64,000 bases of DNA from Pseudomonas resinovorans NBRC 106553 (GCF_000412695.1 NC_021499.1:5766001-5830000); one strand, 5' to 3'. Positions 1 to 9,031 are shown, counted from the stretch's first letter. Notes: a model not told the origin generated them from the letters alone. A program made the numbers and translations.

Positions 1-2
1 GG

Positions 3-512
3 GCCCGCCTGATGGACTTGCTGCAGCGCTACCGCGATTGCCTGGACCAGGCTGCGCGCCTCTACCATTGCCAGTTGCTGACCCTCAACGACGGCAGCAG
101 CCTGATGCTCTTCCACAGCCGGGACGGTGGCGAGGACTACCTGACCCATGCCGTCTGCTGTGGCGAACTGATGCGCGCCCTCGGCCACGCCCTGCAGATC
201 GAGGTGGCCGACAGCGGCATCACCCTGCAGCTGCAACTGGGCCTGACCCTGGGCGACGACCTCTTCGGCCTCGGCCAGGGCGACCTGCTGCTCAACGACA
301 CCACCCAGAACGCCCTCGCGCTGTGCCAGCACAGCCGCAACCTGCTGCTGGTGGAACGCGCCATCGCTGACGACGACCTGCTGCGCCAGCGCGCCCGCAT
401 CCGCTCCATCAGCAGCCCGGAAGGCGCCAGCTGCGTCGAACGCCTGCTGGAGCCCTACCCCTCGCTGCTGGAACGCCAGCTGTCGCGCATGCACGAAGCC
501 CGCGCGCACTGA
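3..512 (+). CDS. C-terminal part of a cyclase-like protein (partial)
   Basis: The frame is open through the left edge, so this is the last ~170 residues of a longer protein whose start lies outside the window. An internal ATG at base 12 is unlikely to be the start. The visible part looks like a degenerate class III nucleotide cyclase fold: a helix with a QRYRDCLDQAARLYHCQ-like pattern, a strand LLTLNDGSSLMLFHS, then a long helix and LQLQLGLTLGDD. The usual metal-binding aspartates are not clearly kept, so catalysis is doubtful. From gene order it may correspond to the P. aeruginosa gene on the serB side of parC, a membrane protein sometimes annotated AhpA/YtjB-like; that match is from memory. 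A strong terminator follows directly. Confidence 0.5.
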   Translation, partial: ARLMDLLQRYRDCLDQAARLYHCQLLTLNDGSSLMLFHSRDGGEDYLTHAVCCGELMRALGHALQIEVADSGITLQLQLGLTLGDDLFGLGQGDLLLNDTTQNALALCQHSRNLLLVERAIADDDLLRQRARIRSISSPEGASCVERLLEPYPSLLERQLSRMHEARAH

Positions 513-524
513 ACCTCCCGCTGA

Positions 525-554
525 TGAAAAAGCCCGCAGTTGCGGGCTTTTTCA
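525..554. terminator. Bidirectional intrinsic terminator
   Basis: A perfect 14-bp inverted repeat (TGAAAAAGCCCGCA, GT loop, TGCGGGCTTTTTCA) starts 12 bases after the stop codon of the first gene. The GC core with flanking A and T runs makes it a terminator on either strand. Confidence 0.9.
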
Positions 555-612
555 TGCCGCCATTCCAGACCAACGGGGCCGAGCTGATCTCCGATTGATT
601 GAAGGGGGGCGT

Positions 613-696
613 GTAGGTTGTGGCTGAGCTATGCGAAGCCCAACGTTCGGCCTGCCTGGGGAATCGTTGGGTTTCGCTGCGCTCTACCCAACCTAC
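613..696. repeat. 84-bp MITE-like inverted repeat
   Basis: The left arm (613-645) begins GTAGGTTG and ends AAGCCCAACG. The right arm (665-696) is its imperfect reverse complement, running from CGTTGGGTTTCGC to CCCAACCTAC. A 19-base spacer separates them. Sequences of the type GTAGGTTGGGTAGAGCG recur between genes in many gammaproteobacteria as far as I recall. It contains no credible ORF, and the gap 555-863 holds no gene. It looks like a non-autonomous palindromic repeat. Confidence 0.6.
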
Positions 697-776
697 AGGA
701 GAGCCATCATCCGTCACTCGGTACAAGGGGGATGATGCTTTTCCATCCACCAGCGGCGCTATGCAGGGCATCGAAT

Positions 777-802
777 GGTGGACCGGTGAAGCGTGGTCCA
801 CC
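777..802. repeat. 8-bp inverted repeat GGTGGACC / GGTCCACC
   Basis: Perfect 8-bp arms at 777-784 and 795-802 with a 10-base spacer, inside the gene-free stretch 555-863. It could be a small repeat element or a structured RNA remnant. No regulator site is recognised. Confidence 0.45.
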
Positions 803-828
803 CTGCAACCGGTATGACGGCTTGCATC

Positions 829-848
829 GCGATTGAAATCGCTCCTAC
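829..848 (+). repeat. REP-like palindrome
   Basis: GCGATTGAAATCGCTCCTAC is a short palindrome followed by CTCCTAC, the same layout as copies near 16260, 20140, 20220 and 52770 in this window. It matches the general shape of Pseudomonas REP sequences (palindromic core followed by GCTCCTACA). Confidence 0.6.
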
Positions 849-863
849 CGGTTATCCATAGGC

Positions 864-893
864 ATGAAAAAGCCCGCAAATAGCGGGCTCTTT
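864..893 (-). terminator. Terminator of the parE-parC-pqiC-like unit
   Basis: AGCCCGC (871-877) and GCGGGCT (883-889) form a 7-bp stem with a 5-base loop. Read on the minus strand it is followed by TTTTTCAT, a proper U-tract. It sits about 20 bases beyond the stop codon of the lipoprotein gene at 911. Confidence 0.85.
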
Positions 894-910
894 CCAGGCG
901 TGCTGCGCAC

Positions 911-1621
911 TCAGAAGCGGAACACTTCCACATCGGTACGCACCGGCGCCGCCATGGGGATCTTCGGCGGTTGCGGTTCCTTGGCCTTGGCCGGCGCCGC
1001 AGGCGCGGCCGGTTTGCGCACGGGCTCGACGGCCACCGGCTGACCTTCCAGCGGCTTGACCGCGGCGGCCAGTTGCTCGGCCAGTTGCTGCAGCAGTTCG
1101 CTCTGGGCACGCACCTGGTCGGCGGAAGTGCCGGCATGGCTCTCTTCCAGGCGCACCAGGCGGCTGTCACGCAGTTGGCCGGCGCGGTCCAGCAGGCGCC
1201 ATTGCGCCTCCAGCACTGCCGGACGCTGCGGGCCGGAGTCCAGGCGGCTGATGGTCAGCAGCACCTGCACTTCGGGCGTGAAGCCGGGGTTACCCGGGGC
1301 CAGCACCAGACGTTGGCTGTCCAGGCGCCAGGACAGCTGACGCAACAGAACCTGGTCGATATCCGCGGCCAGGCTACCGGCCCAGCGGCCATCCGGCGCA
1401 GCGGTCAGGCTGCCGTCGGGCTGACGTTGCAGCAGGGTTTCACGCTGCAGGTAGTCGGCCACGGTCACCGGGCCGAGCAGAACCTGAATCCCGGCATTCT
1501 TGGAGGGCACCTCCGGGGTGCCGGCATCCAGCTGGAACATCGGGACGGGGGGGCTATGTACACAACCGGCCAGCCCCAGGAGGCTGGCCAGCATCAAAGC
1601 CAGGGGAAAACGCATGATCAT
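911..1621 (-). CDS. PqiC/YmbA-like ABC transport auxiliary lipoprotein
   Basis: A 236-residue outer-membrane lipoprotein. The start at 1621 gives MIMRFPLALMLASLL and then the lipobox LAGC. An upstream ATG at 1684 would bury the signal peptide behind about 20 implausible residues. The middle part, with HSPPVPMFQLDAG, VLLGPVTVADYLQRE and the strand pattern around VQVLLTISRLD, resembles the DUF330/PqiC family, which contacts MCE-type lipid transporters such as PqiB. The C-terminus has a Pro/Ala/Lys-rich extension (about residues 195-222) that makes it longer than a typical PqiC (~190). No MCE or permease genes are next to it, so its partner is encoded elsewhere. It lies 142 bases after parC and may have its own promoter. 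Confidence 0.7.
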   Translation of the reverse strand: MIMRFPLALMLASLLGLAGCVHSPPVPMFQLDAGTPEVPSKNAGIQVLLGPVTVADYLQRETLLQRQPDGSLTAAPDGRWAGSLAADIDQVLLRQLSWRLDSQRLVLAPGNPGFTPEVQVLLTISRLDSGPQRPAVLEAQWRLLDRAGQLRDSRLVRLEESHAGTSADQVRAQSELLQQLAEQLAAAVKPLEGQPVAVEPVRKPAAPAAPAKAKEPQPPKIPMAAPVRTDVEVFRF

Positions 1622-1763
1622 CAATCTCACCCACGGCTGCCTCGTGAGCAGCCTGCAGTCGCATTCGTTCGTCTTCGCCGCCATCCGGAGCGGCGAGGGG
1701 ACATATCATCCGTCAATGTGGCGCTGGACTCCAGAGCCCCACGTCAATTCGCTGTCGCCGGAC

Positions 1764-4022
1764 TCAGGCCACCGGTTCCACCTGTAGCGCGTCGACTCGC
1801 TGGAACCCGCGCGGGAGCTTGTTGCCACGGCGTCCGCGCTCGCCCTTGTAGTGCTCCAGGTCATCGGCCTTGAGCGACAGGGTGCGCTTGCCGGCCTGCA
1901 GAACCAGGGTCGCGCCGGCCGGCAATACCGCCAGGTCCGTCAGGTATTCCTCACGGCTGGCGACGCGATCGCCGGGGATGCCGATGATCTTGTTGCCCTT
2001 GCCCTTGGCCAGCTGCGGCAGGTCGGCGACCTTGAACAGTAGCAGGCGACCTTCGGTGGTGACGGCGGCCAGCCAGTCCTCCTCGACGCTCTGCACCGGG
2101 CGCGGCGGCACCACCTTGGCGCCGTTCGGCAAGCTGAGCAGGGCCTTGCCGGCCTTGTTCTTGGCCTGCAGGTCGGCGCCCTTGACCACGAAGCCATAGC
2201 CGGCGTCGGAAGCGATCACGTAGGTGGCGTCATCCTCGGGCAGCAGCACGCAGTCGAAGTTTGCGCCCGGCGGAGGCGTCAGCTTGCCGGTGAGCGGCTC
2301 GCCCTGGCCACGGGCCGAGGGCAGCGAATGCGCCGCCAGGGAATAGCTGCGGCCGGTGGAGTCGATGAACACCGCGTACTGGTTGGAACGCCCTGGCGCC
2401 GCGGCCTTGAAGCCATCGCCGGCCTTGTAGGAGAGACCGGTCGCATCGATATCGTGGCCCTTGGCGCAACGCACCCAACCCTTCTCGGAGAGCACCACGG
2501 TCACCGGCTCGGTCGGCATCAGTTCGGTTTCCGACAGGGCGCGGGCTTCGGCGCGGGCGACTATCGGCGAGCGGCGAGCATCGCCGTAGGTCTCGGCGTC
2601 CTTGATCAGTTCGTCACGCACCAGCTTCTTCAGCTTGCTGTCGCTGCCCAGCAGCGTCTGCAGCTTTTTCTGTTCCTTCAGCAGTTCGTCCTGCTCGCCA
2701 CGGATCTTCATCTCTTCCAGGCGGGCCAGTTGGCGCAGACGGGTGTCGAGAATGTAGTCGGCCTGGATCTCGGTGAGATCGAAGCGCGCCATCAGGACCT
2801 GCTTGGGTTGGTCCTCGGTGCGGATGATGTGGATCACTTCATCCAGGTTGAGGAAGGCGATCAGCAAACCGTCCAACAGGTGCAGGCGCTTCTCCACCTT
2901 GTCCAGGCGGAACTGCAGGCGGCGGCGCACGGTGCCGATGCGGTAGGTCAGCCACTCGCTGAGCAGGGTGCGCAGGTCCTTGACCTGGGGCTTGCCGTCC
3001 AGGCCGATGACGTTGGTGTTGACCCGGTAGCTCGACTCCAGGTCGGTGGTGGCGAACAGGTGCTGCATCAGTTCGTCGGCATCGACACGGTTGGAGCGCG
3101 GGATGATGACGATACGGGTGGGGTTCTCGTGGTCCGACTCGTCGCGCAGGTCGGCCACCATGGGAAGCTTCTTGGCCTGCATCTGGCCGGCGATCTGCTC
3201 CAGCACCTTGGAGCCGGACACCTGGTGGGGCAGCGCGGTGACCACGATGTCGCCATCTTCCACCCGGTAAACGGCACGCATGCGCACCGAGCCACGGCCG
3301 GTCTCGTAGATCTTCAGCAGATCGGCGCGCGGGGTGATGACTTCCGCCTCGGTGGGGAAGTCCGGGCCCAGGATGTGTTCGCAGAGCTGCTCGACCGTGG
3401 CACTTGGCTCGTCGAGCAGGCGCACGCAGGCGGCCGCCACTTCTCGCAGGTTATGCGGCGGTACGTCGGTGGCCATGCCGACGGCGATGCCGGTGGTGCC
3501 GTTGAGCAGCAGGTTGGGCAGGCGCGCCGGCAGGGTCGCCGGCTCGTTCAGGGTGCCGTCGAAGTTCGGTACCCAGTCCACGGTGCCCTGGCCGAGCTCC
3601 GAGAGCAGCACTTCCGAGTAGCGCGACAGGCGCGCCTCGGTGTAGCGCATGGCGGCGAAGGACTTGGGATCGTCAGGCGCACCCCAGTTGCCCTGGCCGT
3701 CCACCAGGGTGTAGCGGTAGCTGAAGGGCTGGGCCATCAGCACCATGGCTTCGTAGCAGGCGGAATCGCCGTGGGGATGGAACTTGCCGAGTACGTCGCC
3801 GACGGTACGCGCCGACTTCTTGTGCTTGGAGTCGGCGTCCAGGCCCAGCTCGCTCATGGCGTAGATGATGCGCCGCTGTACGGGTTTCAGACCGTCGCCG
3901 ATATGCGGCAGGGCACGGTCCATGATCACGTACATGGAATAGTTGAGGTAGGCCTGTTCGGTGAAATCGGCCAGGGAGCGGCGTTCGACGCCCTCCAGGC
4001 TCAGATCGAGGGATTCGCTCAT
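1764..4022 (-). CDS. parC: DNA topoisomerase IV subunit A
   Basis: The 752-residue ParC breaks and rejoins DNA and, with ParE, decatenates daughter chromosomes. The breakage-reunion domain fills the first ~490 residues. The active-site tyrosine is Y127 in the [10 protein letters not shown] motif. The quinolone-resistance region reads [12 protein letters not shown], with S87 and E91, the wild-type residues in P. aeruginosa numbering, so there is no classical ParC resistance mutation. The C-terminal half holds the beta-pinwheel repeats (for example [13 protein letters not shown] and [13 protein letters not shown]), shorter than in GyrA as expected. It lies 7 bases after the retropepsin gene, and parE is two genes upstream in the same run, so both subunits are probably co-transcribed. 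Confidence 0.98.
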   Translation of the reverse strand: MSESLDLSLEGVERRSLADFTEQAYLNYSMYVIMDRALPHIGDGLKPVQRRIIYAMSELGLDADSKHKKSARTVGDVLGKFHPHGDSACYEAMVLMAQPFSYRYTLVDGQGNWGAPDDPKSFAAMRYTEARLSRYSEVLLSELGQGTVDWVPNFDGTLNEPATLPARLPNLLLNGTTGIAVGMATDVPPHNLREVAAACVRLLDEPSATVEQLCEHILGPDFPTEAEVITPRADLLKIYETGRGSVRMRAVYRVEDGDIVVTALPHQVSGSKVLEQIAGQMQAKKLPMVADLRDESDHENPTRIVIIPRSNRVDADELMQHLFATTDLESSYRVNTNVIGLDGKPQVKDLRTLLSEWLTYRIGTVRRRLQFRLDKVEKRLHLLDGLLIAFLNLDEVIHIIRTEDQPKQVLMARFDLTEIQADYILDTRLRQLARLEEMKIRGEQDELLKEQKKLQTLLGSDSKLKKLVRDELIKDAETYGDARRSPIVARAEARALSETELMPTEPVTVVLSEKGWVRCAKGHDIDATGLSYKAGDGFKAAAPGRSNQYAVFIDSTGRSYSLAAHSLPSARGQGEPLTGKLTPPPGANFDCVLLPEDDATYVIASDAGYGFVVKGADLQAKNKAGKALLSLPNGAKVVPPRPVQSVEEDWLAAVTTEGRLLLFKVADLPQLAKGKGNKIIGIPGDRVASREEYLTDLAVLPAGATLVLQAGKRTLSLKADDLEHYKGERGRRGNKLPRGFQRVDALQVEPVA

Positions 4023-4029
4023 GCGTGCC

Positions 4030-4554
4030 TCACGGAGAAGTGACTTGGCGCAGCACCAGGGTGCCGTCGCGCTGGGTGAATTCGAGTTGTTTCAGGGCGC
4101 TCATGCCGAGCAGCACCTCGTCGCCGTCCATGCCCGGCACGATGATCGCCGGTACCTGGGTCAGCCGGATGTCTCCCAGGCGCAGTTCCTGCAACTGGGT
4201 GCGATGGCCGGTGACGCGACCGTTGGCGGTGCTCAGGGTGACCGCGGAGCCGGGCGCGAGCCCAAGCCGCCCGGCCAGCGCCGCGGGCACCGCCACCTGG
4301 GTGGCGCCGGTATCGAGGAGGAAGGTCACGTCCTGGCCGTCGATCCGGCCGTCCAGCAGGTAGTGCCCTTGCCGGCTGCTGGCCAGGCGCACCTCGACGT
4401 AACCATCGCCGTGCACCGACGCGGGCGCACGGTTGGGGTTGTGCTGGCGATCTTCCCAGATGCCGAAAAAGCGCGCGGCCAGGAGCAGGCCGATGCCCCA
4501 GGCGAGCACCAGCATGACCCTTCCCGCGCGTTTTCCCGGCGCCTGCGTGGTCAT
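4030..4554 (-). CDS. Membrane-anchored retropepsin-like aspartic protease
   Basis: A 174-residue protein with a basic N-terminus (residues 1-12), one membrane segment ([18 protein letters not shown], ~13-30) and a single-domain retropepsin fold. The catalytic motif is [13 protein letters not shown] at about residues 78-90, and ALAGRLGL follows as in the bacterial clan AA family (TIGR02281 type). The end of the domain reads [13 protein letters not shown], the usual LLGM(S/D)FL-type element. Such proteins likely work as dimers in the periplasm; substrates are unknown. Its start overlaps the stop of the upstream esterase-like gene by ATGA (4551-4554), and parC follows 7 bases later, so it sits inside the topoisomerase IV operon. 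A link to DNA topology is not implied. Confidence 0.85.
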   Translation of the reverse strand: MTTQAPGKRAGRVMLVLAWGIGLLLAARFFGIWEDRQHNPNRAPASVHGDGYVEVRLASSRQGHYLLDGRIDGQDVTFLLDTGATQVAVPAALAGRLGLAPGSAVTLSTANGRVTGHRTQLQELRLGDIRLTQVPAIIVPGMDGDEVLLGMSALKQLEFTQRDGTLVLRQVTSP

Positions 4555-5534
4555 TTCGCGCTCCAGCCGCCCTTGGGTGTGGAAAAGCGCCAGACGATGG
4601 GTCGACGCTCACCATCGGCGCGAGCCTTGCCGCCGTTGTCCAGGCCGATCCAGGCGCCGTCGGCGTCGACCCACAGGCCTTCGGCGACGCCGAAGGGCAC
4701 GCCGTAGCGGCGGGTGTCGGCCAGGGCCTCTTCAGCGAAGGACCAGCAACGTTCCACCTCGCCATTGCTCGGCTTGCGCCGGCAGACCCGGTGCGCCAGG
4801 CGCTCCAGGGTGAAGAGCTTTTCATCGAAGTAGGCGACGTCGGCGAAGTCCCGGGGCATCCGCTGTTCGCTGCCCATGGGCGCCGGCGGACGCTCGGTAC
4901 CGGCTTCGCTGAAGATCACGCAGCCGCCGGAGCAACGCCAGGTGGACTGCTGGCGGTGCACCACCATCAGGCCGCGACGCTCGCGCTCGGCGGCAAGCCA
5001 GAGACGATCCCCCTTGGGATCGACGGCGACGCCTTCCAGTAAAGCGTTGAAGTGCAGCAACATGCCGCTGGCGCGGGCCTGGCGGACCAGGTTCTCCGGC
5101 AGCAGCATCCAGTTGGGCTCGCCGCTCACGGGCACCTGCAGCACCGTCGCGTGGGCCTCGCTCACCAGGTAGCGGTTACCGGAGGCATCGCAGCTGATGC
5201 CCTCGAAATCCAGGTCGTTGCCCCGCAGCATGCTGATGGCCCAGGAACGCGCACGCACGCCCCAAGGCAGGTTGCTCGGCGGCGGTGGCGGCGCGTGGAA
5301 GATCTCGGCCTCGGCCTGGAGCACGCCACCGATGGGTGTGAGCCGATAGAGCTGGTTATCCACCCGGTCGGACACCGCCAGCAGGTCGGTGCCGCAACGG
5401 GCGAGGCCGGACAGGTTGCCCTGGGGCATGCCGTCCACCGGGTATTCGGCGGCCAGGCGCAGCTGCTCCAGGTCGTCGGCGGCCCAGAGCGGTGCAGCGA
5501 ACATCAGGCCGAGGAGGAGGAGCGCACTCCTCAC
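4551..5534 (-). CDS. Secreted esterase-like/phytase-like beta-propeller protein
   Basis: A 327-residue protein with a signal peptide (MRSALLLLGLMFAAPLWAAD, cleavage probably after AWA/LWA near residue 18). The rest resembles the 'esterase-like activity of phytase' family (PF13449): GNLSGLARCGTDLLAVSDR near residue 40, DLDFEGISCDASGNRYLVSE near 105, then AEGLWVDADGAWIGLDNGG near the end. Repeated D-G turns suggest a beta-propeller. The start overlaps the parE stop by ATGA (5531-5534) and its own stop overlaps the retropepsin start, so translation is probably coupled along parE-this gene-retropepsin-parC. The substrate is unknown; phytase or phosphodiester hydrolysis is only a family-level guess. 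Confidence 0.75.
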   Translation of the reverse strand: MRSALLLLGLMFAAPLWAADDLEQLRLAAEYPVDGMPQGNLSGLARCGTDLLAVSDRVDNQLYRLTPIGGVLQAEAEIFHAPPPPPSNLPWGVRARSWAISMLRGNDLDFEGISCDASGNRYLVSEAHATVLQVPVSGEPNWMLLPENLVRQARASGMLLHFNALLEGVAVDPKGDRLWLAAERERRGLMVVHRQQSTWRCSGGCVIFSEAGTERPPAPMGSEQRMPRDFADVAYFDEKLFTLERLAHRVCRRKPSNGEVERCWSFAEEALADTRRYGVPFGVAEGLWVDADGAWIGLDNGGKARADGERRPIVWRFSTPKGGWSAK

Positions 5535-7420
5535 ACCATGACCTCGGCCAGGTTGCCCTTGGACTCCAGCCAGGACTTGCGGTCGCCGGCGCGCTTCTTC
5601 GCCAGCAGCATGTCCATGATTTCCACCGTGCCTTCGGTGTCTTCCAGGGTCAGCTGGACCAGGCGGCGGGTGTTCGGGTCCATGGTGGTTTCGCGCAGCT
5701 GCGGCGGGTTCATCTCGCCCAGGCCCTTGAATCGGGTGACCTGCGGCTTGCCGCGTTTCTTCTCCGCCACCAGGCGGTCGAGGATACCGTCGCGCTCGGC
5801 GTCATCCAGGGCGTAGTAGATTTCCTTGCCCAGGTCGATGCGGTACAGCGGCGGCATGGCCACGTAGACGTTGCCGGCTTCCACCAGCGGGCGGAAGTGG
5901 CGGACGAACAAGGCGCAGAGCAGCGTGGCGATGTGCAGGCCGTCGGAGTCGGCATCGGCGAGGATGCAGATCTTGCCGTAGCGCAGCTGGGTCAGGTCGG
6001 CGGCGCCGGGATCGACGCCGATGGCGACGGCGATGTCGTGGACTTCCTGGGAAGCCAGGACTTCGCCACCGTCGACTTCCCAGGTGTTCAGGATCTTGCC
6101 GCGCAGGGGCATGATCGCCTGGAATTCCTTGTCCCGCGCCTGCTTGGCCGAGCCGCCGGCGGAGTCGCCCTCCACCAGGAAGAGTTCCGAGCGCATGGGG
6201 TCCTGCCCGGCGCAGTCGGCCAGCTTGCCGGGCAGCGCCGGGCCCTGGGTCACGCGCTTGCGCTCGACCTTCTTGCTCGCCTTCAGGCGACGGCCGGCGT
6301 TGCTGATGGCCAGTTCGGCCAGCTGCATGCCCAGTTCCGGGTGGGCGTTGAGCCAGAGGCTGAAGGCATCCTTGACCACCCCGGAGACGAAGGCGGCCGC
6401 CTCGCGGGAGGACAGGCGCTCCTTGGTCTGGCCGGAGAATTGCGGTTCCTGCAGCTTCATCGAGAGCACGAAGGCAATGCGCTCCCAGACATCCTCGGGC
6501 GCCAGCTTCACCCCACGGGGCAGCAGGTTGCGGAACTCGCAGAACTCGCGCATGGCGTCCAGCAGGCCCTGGCGCAAGCCGTTGACGTGGGTGCCGCCCT
6601 GGGCGGTAGGGATCAGGTTGACATAGCTTTCCTGGACGCTGTCGCCACCCTCGGGCAGCCACAGCAGCGCCCAGTCCACGGCTTCCTTGTTACCGGCCAG
6701 GCTGCCGCAGAACGGCTCGCTCGGCAGCCGCTCGAACTCGCTGACCGCGTCCACCAGGTAGGAACGCAGTCCGTCCTCGTAGTGCCACTCGACCTTCTCG
6801 CCGCTGGCCTTGTCCTCGAAGGTGACCAGCAGCCCCGGGCAGAGCACGGCCTTGGCCTTGAGCACATGCTTGAGGCGGCTGACGGAGAACTTGTGGGAGT
6901 CGAAGTACTTGGCGTCCGGCCAGAAGTGCACGCTGGTGCCGGTGTTGCGCTTGCCGACCGTGCCGATGACTTCCAGCTCGCTGGCCTTGAAGCCGTCGGC
7001 GAAGGTCATCAGGTACTCGCTGCCTTCGCGCTTGACCCGCACTTCGACGCGGGTCGACAGGGCGTTCACCACCGAGATGCCCACGCCGTGGAGGCCGCCG
7101 GAGAACTGGTAGTTCTTGTTGGAGAACTTGCCGCCGGCGTGCAGCTTGGTGAGGATCAGCTCGACGCCGGGCACCCCTTCTTCGGGGTGGATATCCACCG
7201 GCATGCCGCGGCCGTCGTCGATCACCTGCAGGGAGTTGTCCTCATGGAGGATCACCTGCACGCTCTTGGCGTGGCCGGCCAGGGCCTCGTCCACACTGTT
7301 GTCGATGACTTCCTGGGCCAGGTGGTTCGGGCGGCTGGTGTCGGTGTACATGCCCGGGCGCTTGCGCACCGGGTCGAGGCCGGAGAGGACTTCGATGGCA
7401 TCCGCGTTGTAAGTAGCCAT
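5531..7420 (-). CDS. parE: DNA topoisomerase IV subunit B
   Basis: The 629-residue ATPase subunit of topoisomerase IV. The GHKL ATP-binding domain shows EVIDNSVDEALAGHA (Asn of motif N1), DDGRGMPVDIHPE and GLHGVGISVVNALS in the first ~125 residues. The TOPRIM domain has EGDSAGGSAKQARD, PLRGKILN and the metal motif ILADADSDGLHI. The C-terminus has KGLGEMNPPQLRETTM, the family signature before the tail. Length is normal. It follows yqiA by 14 bases and its stop overlaps the next start, placing it in the middle of the operon cpdA-yqiA-parE-esterase-retropepsin-parC, the arrangement known in other pseudomonads. Confidence 0.98.
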   Translation of the reverse strand: MATYNADAIEVLSGLDPVRKRPGMYTDTSRPNHLAQEVIDNSVDEALAGHAKSVQVILHEDNSLQVIDDGRGMPVDIHPEEGVPGVELILTKLHAGGKFSNKNYQFSGGLHGVGISVVNALSTRVEVRVKREGSEYLMTFADGFKASELEVIGTVGKRNTGTSVHFWPDAKYFDSHKFSVSRLKHVLKAKAVLCPGLLVTFEDKASGEKVEWHYEDGLRSYLVDAVSEFERLPSEPFCGSLAGNKEAVDWALLWLPEGGDSVQESYVNLIPTAQGGTHVNGLRQGLLDAMREFCEFRNLLPRGVKLAPEDVWERIAFVLSMKLQEPQFSGQTKERLSSREAAAFVSGVVKDAFSLWLNAHPELGMQLAELAISNAGRRLKASKKVERKRVTQGPALPGKLADCAGQDPMRSELFLVEGDSAGGSAKQARDKEFQAIMPLRGKILNTWEVDGGEVLASQEVHDIAVAIGVDPGAADLTQLRYGKICILADADSDGLHIATLLCALFVRHFRPLVEAGNVYVAMPPLYRIDLGKEIYYALDDAERDGILDRLVAEKKRGKPQVTRFKGLGEMNPPQLRETTMDPNTRRLVQLTLEDTEGTVEIMDMLLAKKRAGDRKSWLESKGNLAEVMV

Positions 7421-7434
7421 GGATTCCCTTTCAG

Positions 7435-8052
7435 TCAGAGGTCGGAAAAGTCGATGTCACGCCACAGCTGCGCGGGCAGGCCGGCGAAGGCCAGCAAAGC
7501 GGGCAGATGGGCGGGGAAGTTCTGGAAACCGTGGTCGCCGCCGGCCTCGATGCGCAGGGCACAAGCGCGGTAGTAGCGCTCCGCCTGGCGGTAGTCGAGG
7601 GTCTCGTCGGCCGTCTGCAACCAGACCTGGTAACGCAGCGGGTCCCGTGGTGGCGGCACTTCCAGTTCGGCCAATGCCATCACGTGCTCCAGCGTCAGCT
7701 CCCAGGTTTCGTCGCTGTAGTAATTCTTCTGTGGCCCGAGCCGGCCGTCGAACAGCCGGTGCGGAGCCACAGCCGGGTTGATCAGCACGGCCGAAAGGCC
7801 GTGGCGCTCGGCCAGGTGGGTCGCATAGTAGCCGCCCAGGGAGCTGCCGACCAGCACCGGGCGCCCCAGCTCGGCGATGGCCGCTTCGAGCTGCGCGATG
7901 GCTTGGCGTGGGTGGTGGTGCAGGGCCGGTACCCGCAGGCGCTCGGCCAGTCCCAGGCGCTGCATGAGCGCATCGAGCTGGCGCGCCTTGTGCGAGGCAG
8001 GCGAGCTGTTGAAACCGTGGATATAGAGAAGACTGGGTGAGGAGCTGGACAC
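7435..8052 (-). CDS. yqiA: YqiA-type alpha/beta-hydrolase (esterase)
   Basis: A 205-residue small alpha/beta-hydrolase. The start is GTG at 8052, preceded by CAGGAAGCCGC, a good ribosome site. Upstream codons in this frame are read-through of cpdA and do not look like protein. The protein opens SSSSPSLLYIHGFNSSP (oxyanion region), the nucleophile elbow is GSSLGGYYATHLA around residue 70, and the catalytic His is in GGDHGFQNF near the C-terminus. In E. coli and Pseudomonas this gene lies between cpdA and parE, as here. E. coli YqiA hydrolyses short acyl-CoA and p-nitrophenyl esters; its natural substrate is unknown. Confidence 0.9.
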   Translation of the reverse strand: MSSSSPSLLYIHGFNSSPASHKARQLDALMQRLGLAERLRVPALHHHPRQAIAQLEAAIAELGRPVLVGSSLGGYYATHLAERHGLSAVLINPAVAPHRLFDGRLGPQKNYYSDETWELTLEHVMALAELEVPPPRDPLRYQVWLQTADETLDYRQAERYYRACALRIEAGGDHGFQNFPAHLPALLAFAGLPAQLWRDIDFSDL

Positions 8053-8110
8053 GCGGCTTCCTGACAGGTCGAGGGAAAGGAGTACTTCTTGCCGTGCAAC
8101 GGCGCGAAGG

Positions 8111-8926
8111 TCAATAACCCTTGACGCTGTAGTCCACCTCGAAGTCGATGCCGGTGACCCGGGAAACCCCGGTTTCCACGCTGCCGTCGCGGGCCAGGCG
8201 CAACCAGCGGTAGCCGGGTGCCTCGTTGCCCACGCAGAAATCCTCGCTGCCCGGCGCGAACTGCACGCAGGTGGACGGCGAGGCCAGCAGGCGCACGCCG
8301 TTGCGCAGTTGGTCGAACTCCTGGTGGACGTGCCCCCAGAGCAGCGCACGCACCTGTGGATAACGATCCAGCACGGCGAACAGGCTGTCGGCGTTGCGTA
8401 CGCCGATCGGGTCCATCCAGGTGCAGCCTATGGGCACCGGATGATGGTGGAAGCTGACCAGCACATGGCGCTCGCCGGCGCCCTGGAGGGCGTCTTCCAG
8501 GAGCTTGAGCTGCTCGGCGGGGAAATGTCCGGGCACGGCGCCGGCAATGGTGGAATCCAGCAGGACCAGGCGCCAGTGGGGGAAATCGACTATGGGTTCG
8601 AGGGCGTCGGAGCCGGCGCAGACATCGCGCATCACCGGCACTTCGTCGTGGTTGCCGGGGAACCAGCGGGCCGGCGCGGGAATGCCCGCCGCCATGTCGC
8701 GGAAAGCTTCGTAGGATTCGACCGAACCATCCTGGGAGAGGTCGCCGGTAGCAAGCACCAGATCGATGCGCGGTTGCTCCTGCAGCACCTGCTCGATCAC
8801 CCGCCGCAGGCTGTCGCGGGTCTCCATGCCCAGCAGCTTGCCGTCCGCTTCGGCGAACAGGTGGCTGTCGGAGAGCTGCACCAGCAGCACCGACTCGTCA
8901 GCGGCGTGGGGGAGTGGACTGGGCAA
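8111..8926 (-). CDS. cpdA: 3',5'-cyclic AMP phosphodiesterase
   Basis: A 271-residue class III cyclic nucleotide phosphodiesterase that hydrolyses cAMP to AMP and so sets Vfr activity in Pseudomonas. Calcineurin-type metal motifs are intact: QLSDSHLF, ATGDLSQDGS, FPGNHDE, SFHHHPVP and WGHVHQEF. I chose the TTG at 8926 because AAGGAG lies exactly 6 bases upstream. The TTG at 8944 has no such site, and no ATG is available before the first motif. A rare TTG start may limit translation. The C-terminal residues after the metallophosphatase core carry a CVGNEAPGYRWL segment typical of CpdA. It sits 58 bases upstream of yqiA and 105 bases after the DUF1249 gene. Confidence 0.95.
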   Translation of the reverse strand: MPSPLPHAADESVLLVQLSDSHLFAEADGKLLGMETRDSLRRVIEQVLQEQPRIDLVLATGDLSQDGSVESYEAFRDMAAGIPAPARWFPGNHDEVPVMRDVCAGSDALEPIVDFPHWRLVLLDSTIAGAVPGHFPAEQLKLLEDALQGAGERHVLVSFHHHPVPIGCTWMDPIGVRNADSLFAVLDRYPQVRALLWGHVHQEFDQLRNGVRLLASPSTCVQFAPGSEDFCVGNEAPGYRWLRLARDGSVETGVSRVTGIDFEVDYSVKGY

Positions 8927-9031
8927 GGCCTTCTCCTTGGGCAAGGTGGTCCAATTATGGTTGCTGCGCGCACAAGGGGTAAACCCGCGAAGCGGGAATG
9001 GTTCACAGTTACTCGCAGTGGATCGCGCCGA

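Noticed and set aside
2560..3840. Possible quinolone-resistance change in parC
   Set aside because: Residues at the classical positions read S87 and E91, the wild-type state.
2328..4043. Long open frame antisense to parC (571 codons)
   Set aside because: It lies wholly opposite a certain gene, has no ribosome site, and is rich in His, Gln, Gly and Val as expected from the antisense frame of GC3-rich coding DNA.
5492..7573. Long open frame antisense to parE (693 codons)
   Set aside because: Same cause: mirror of codon bias in parE; no recognisable domain.
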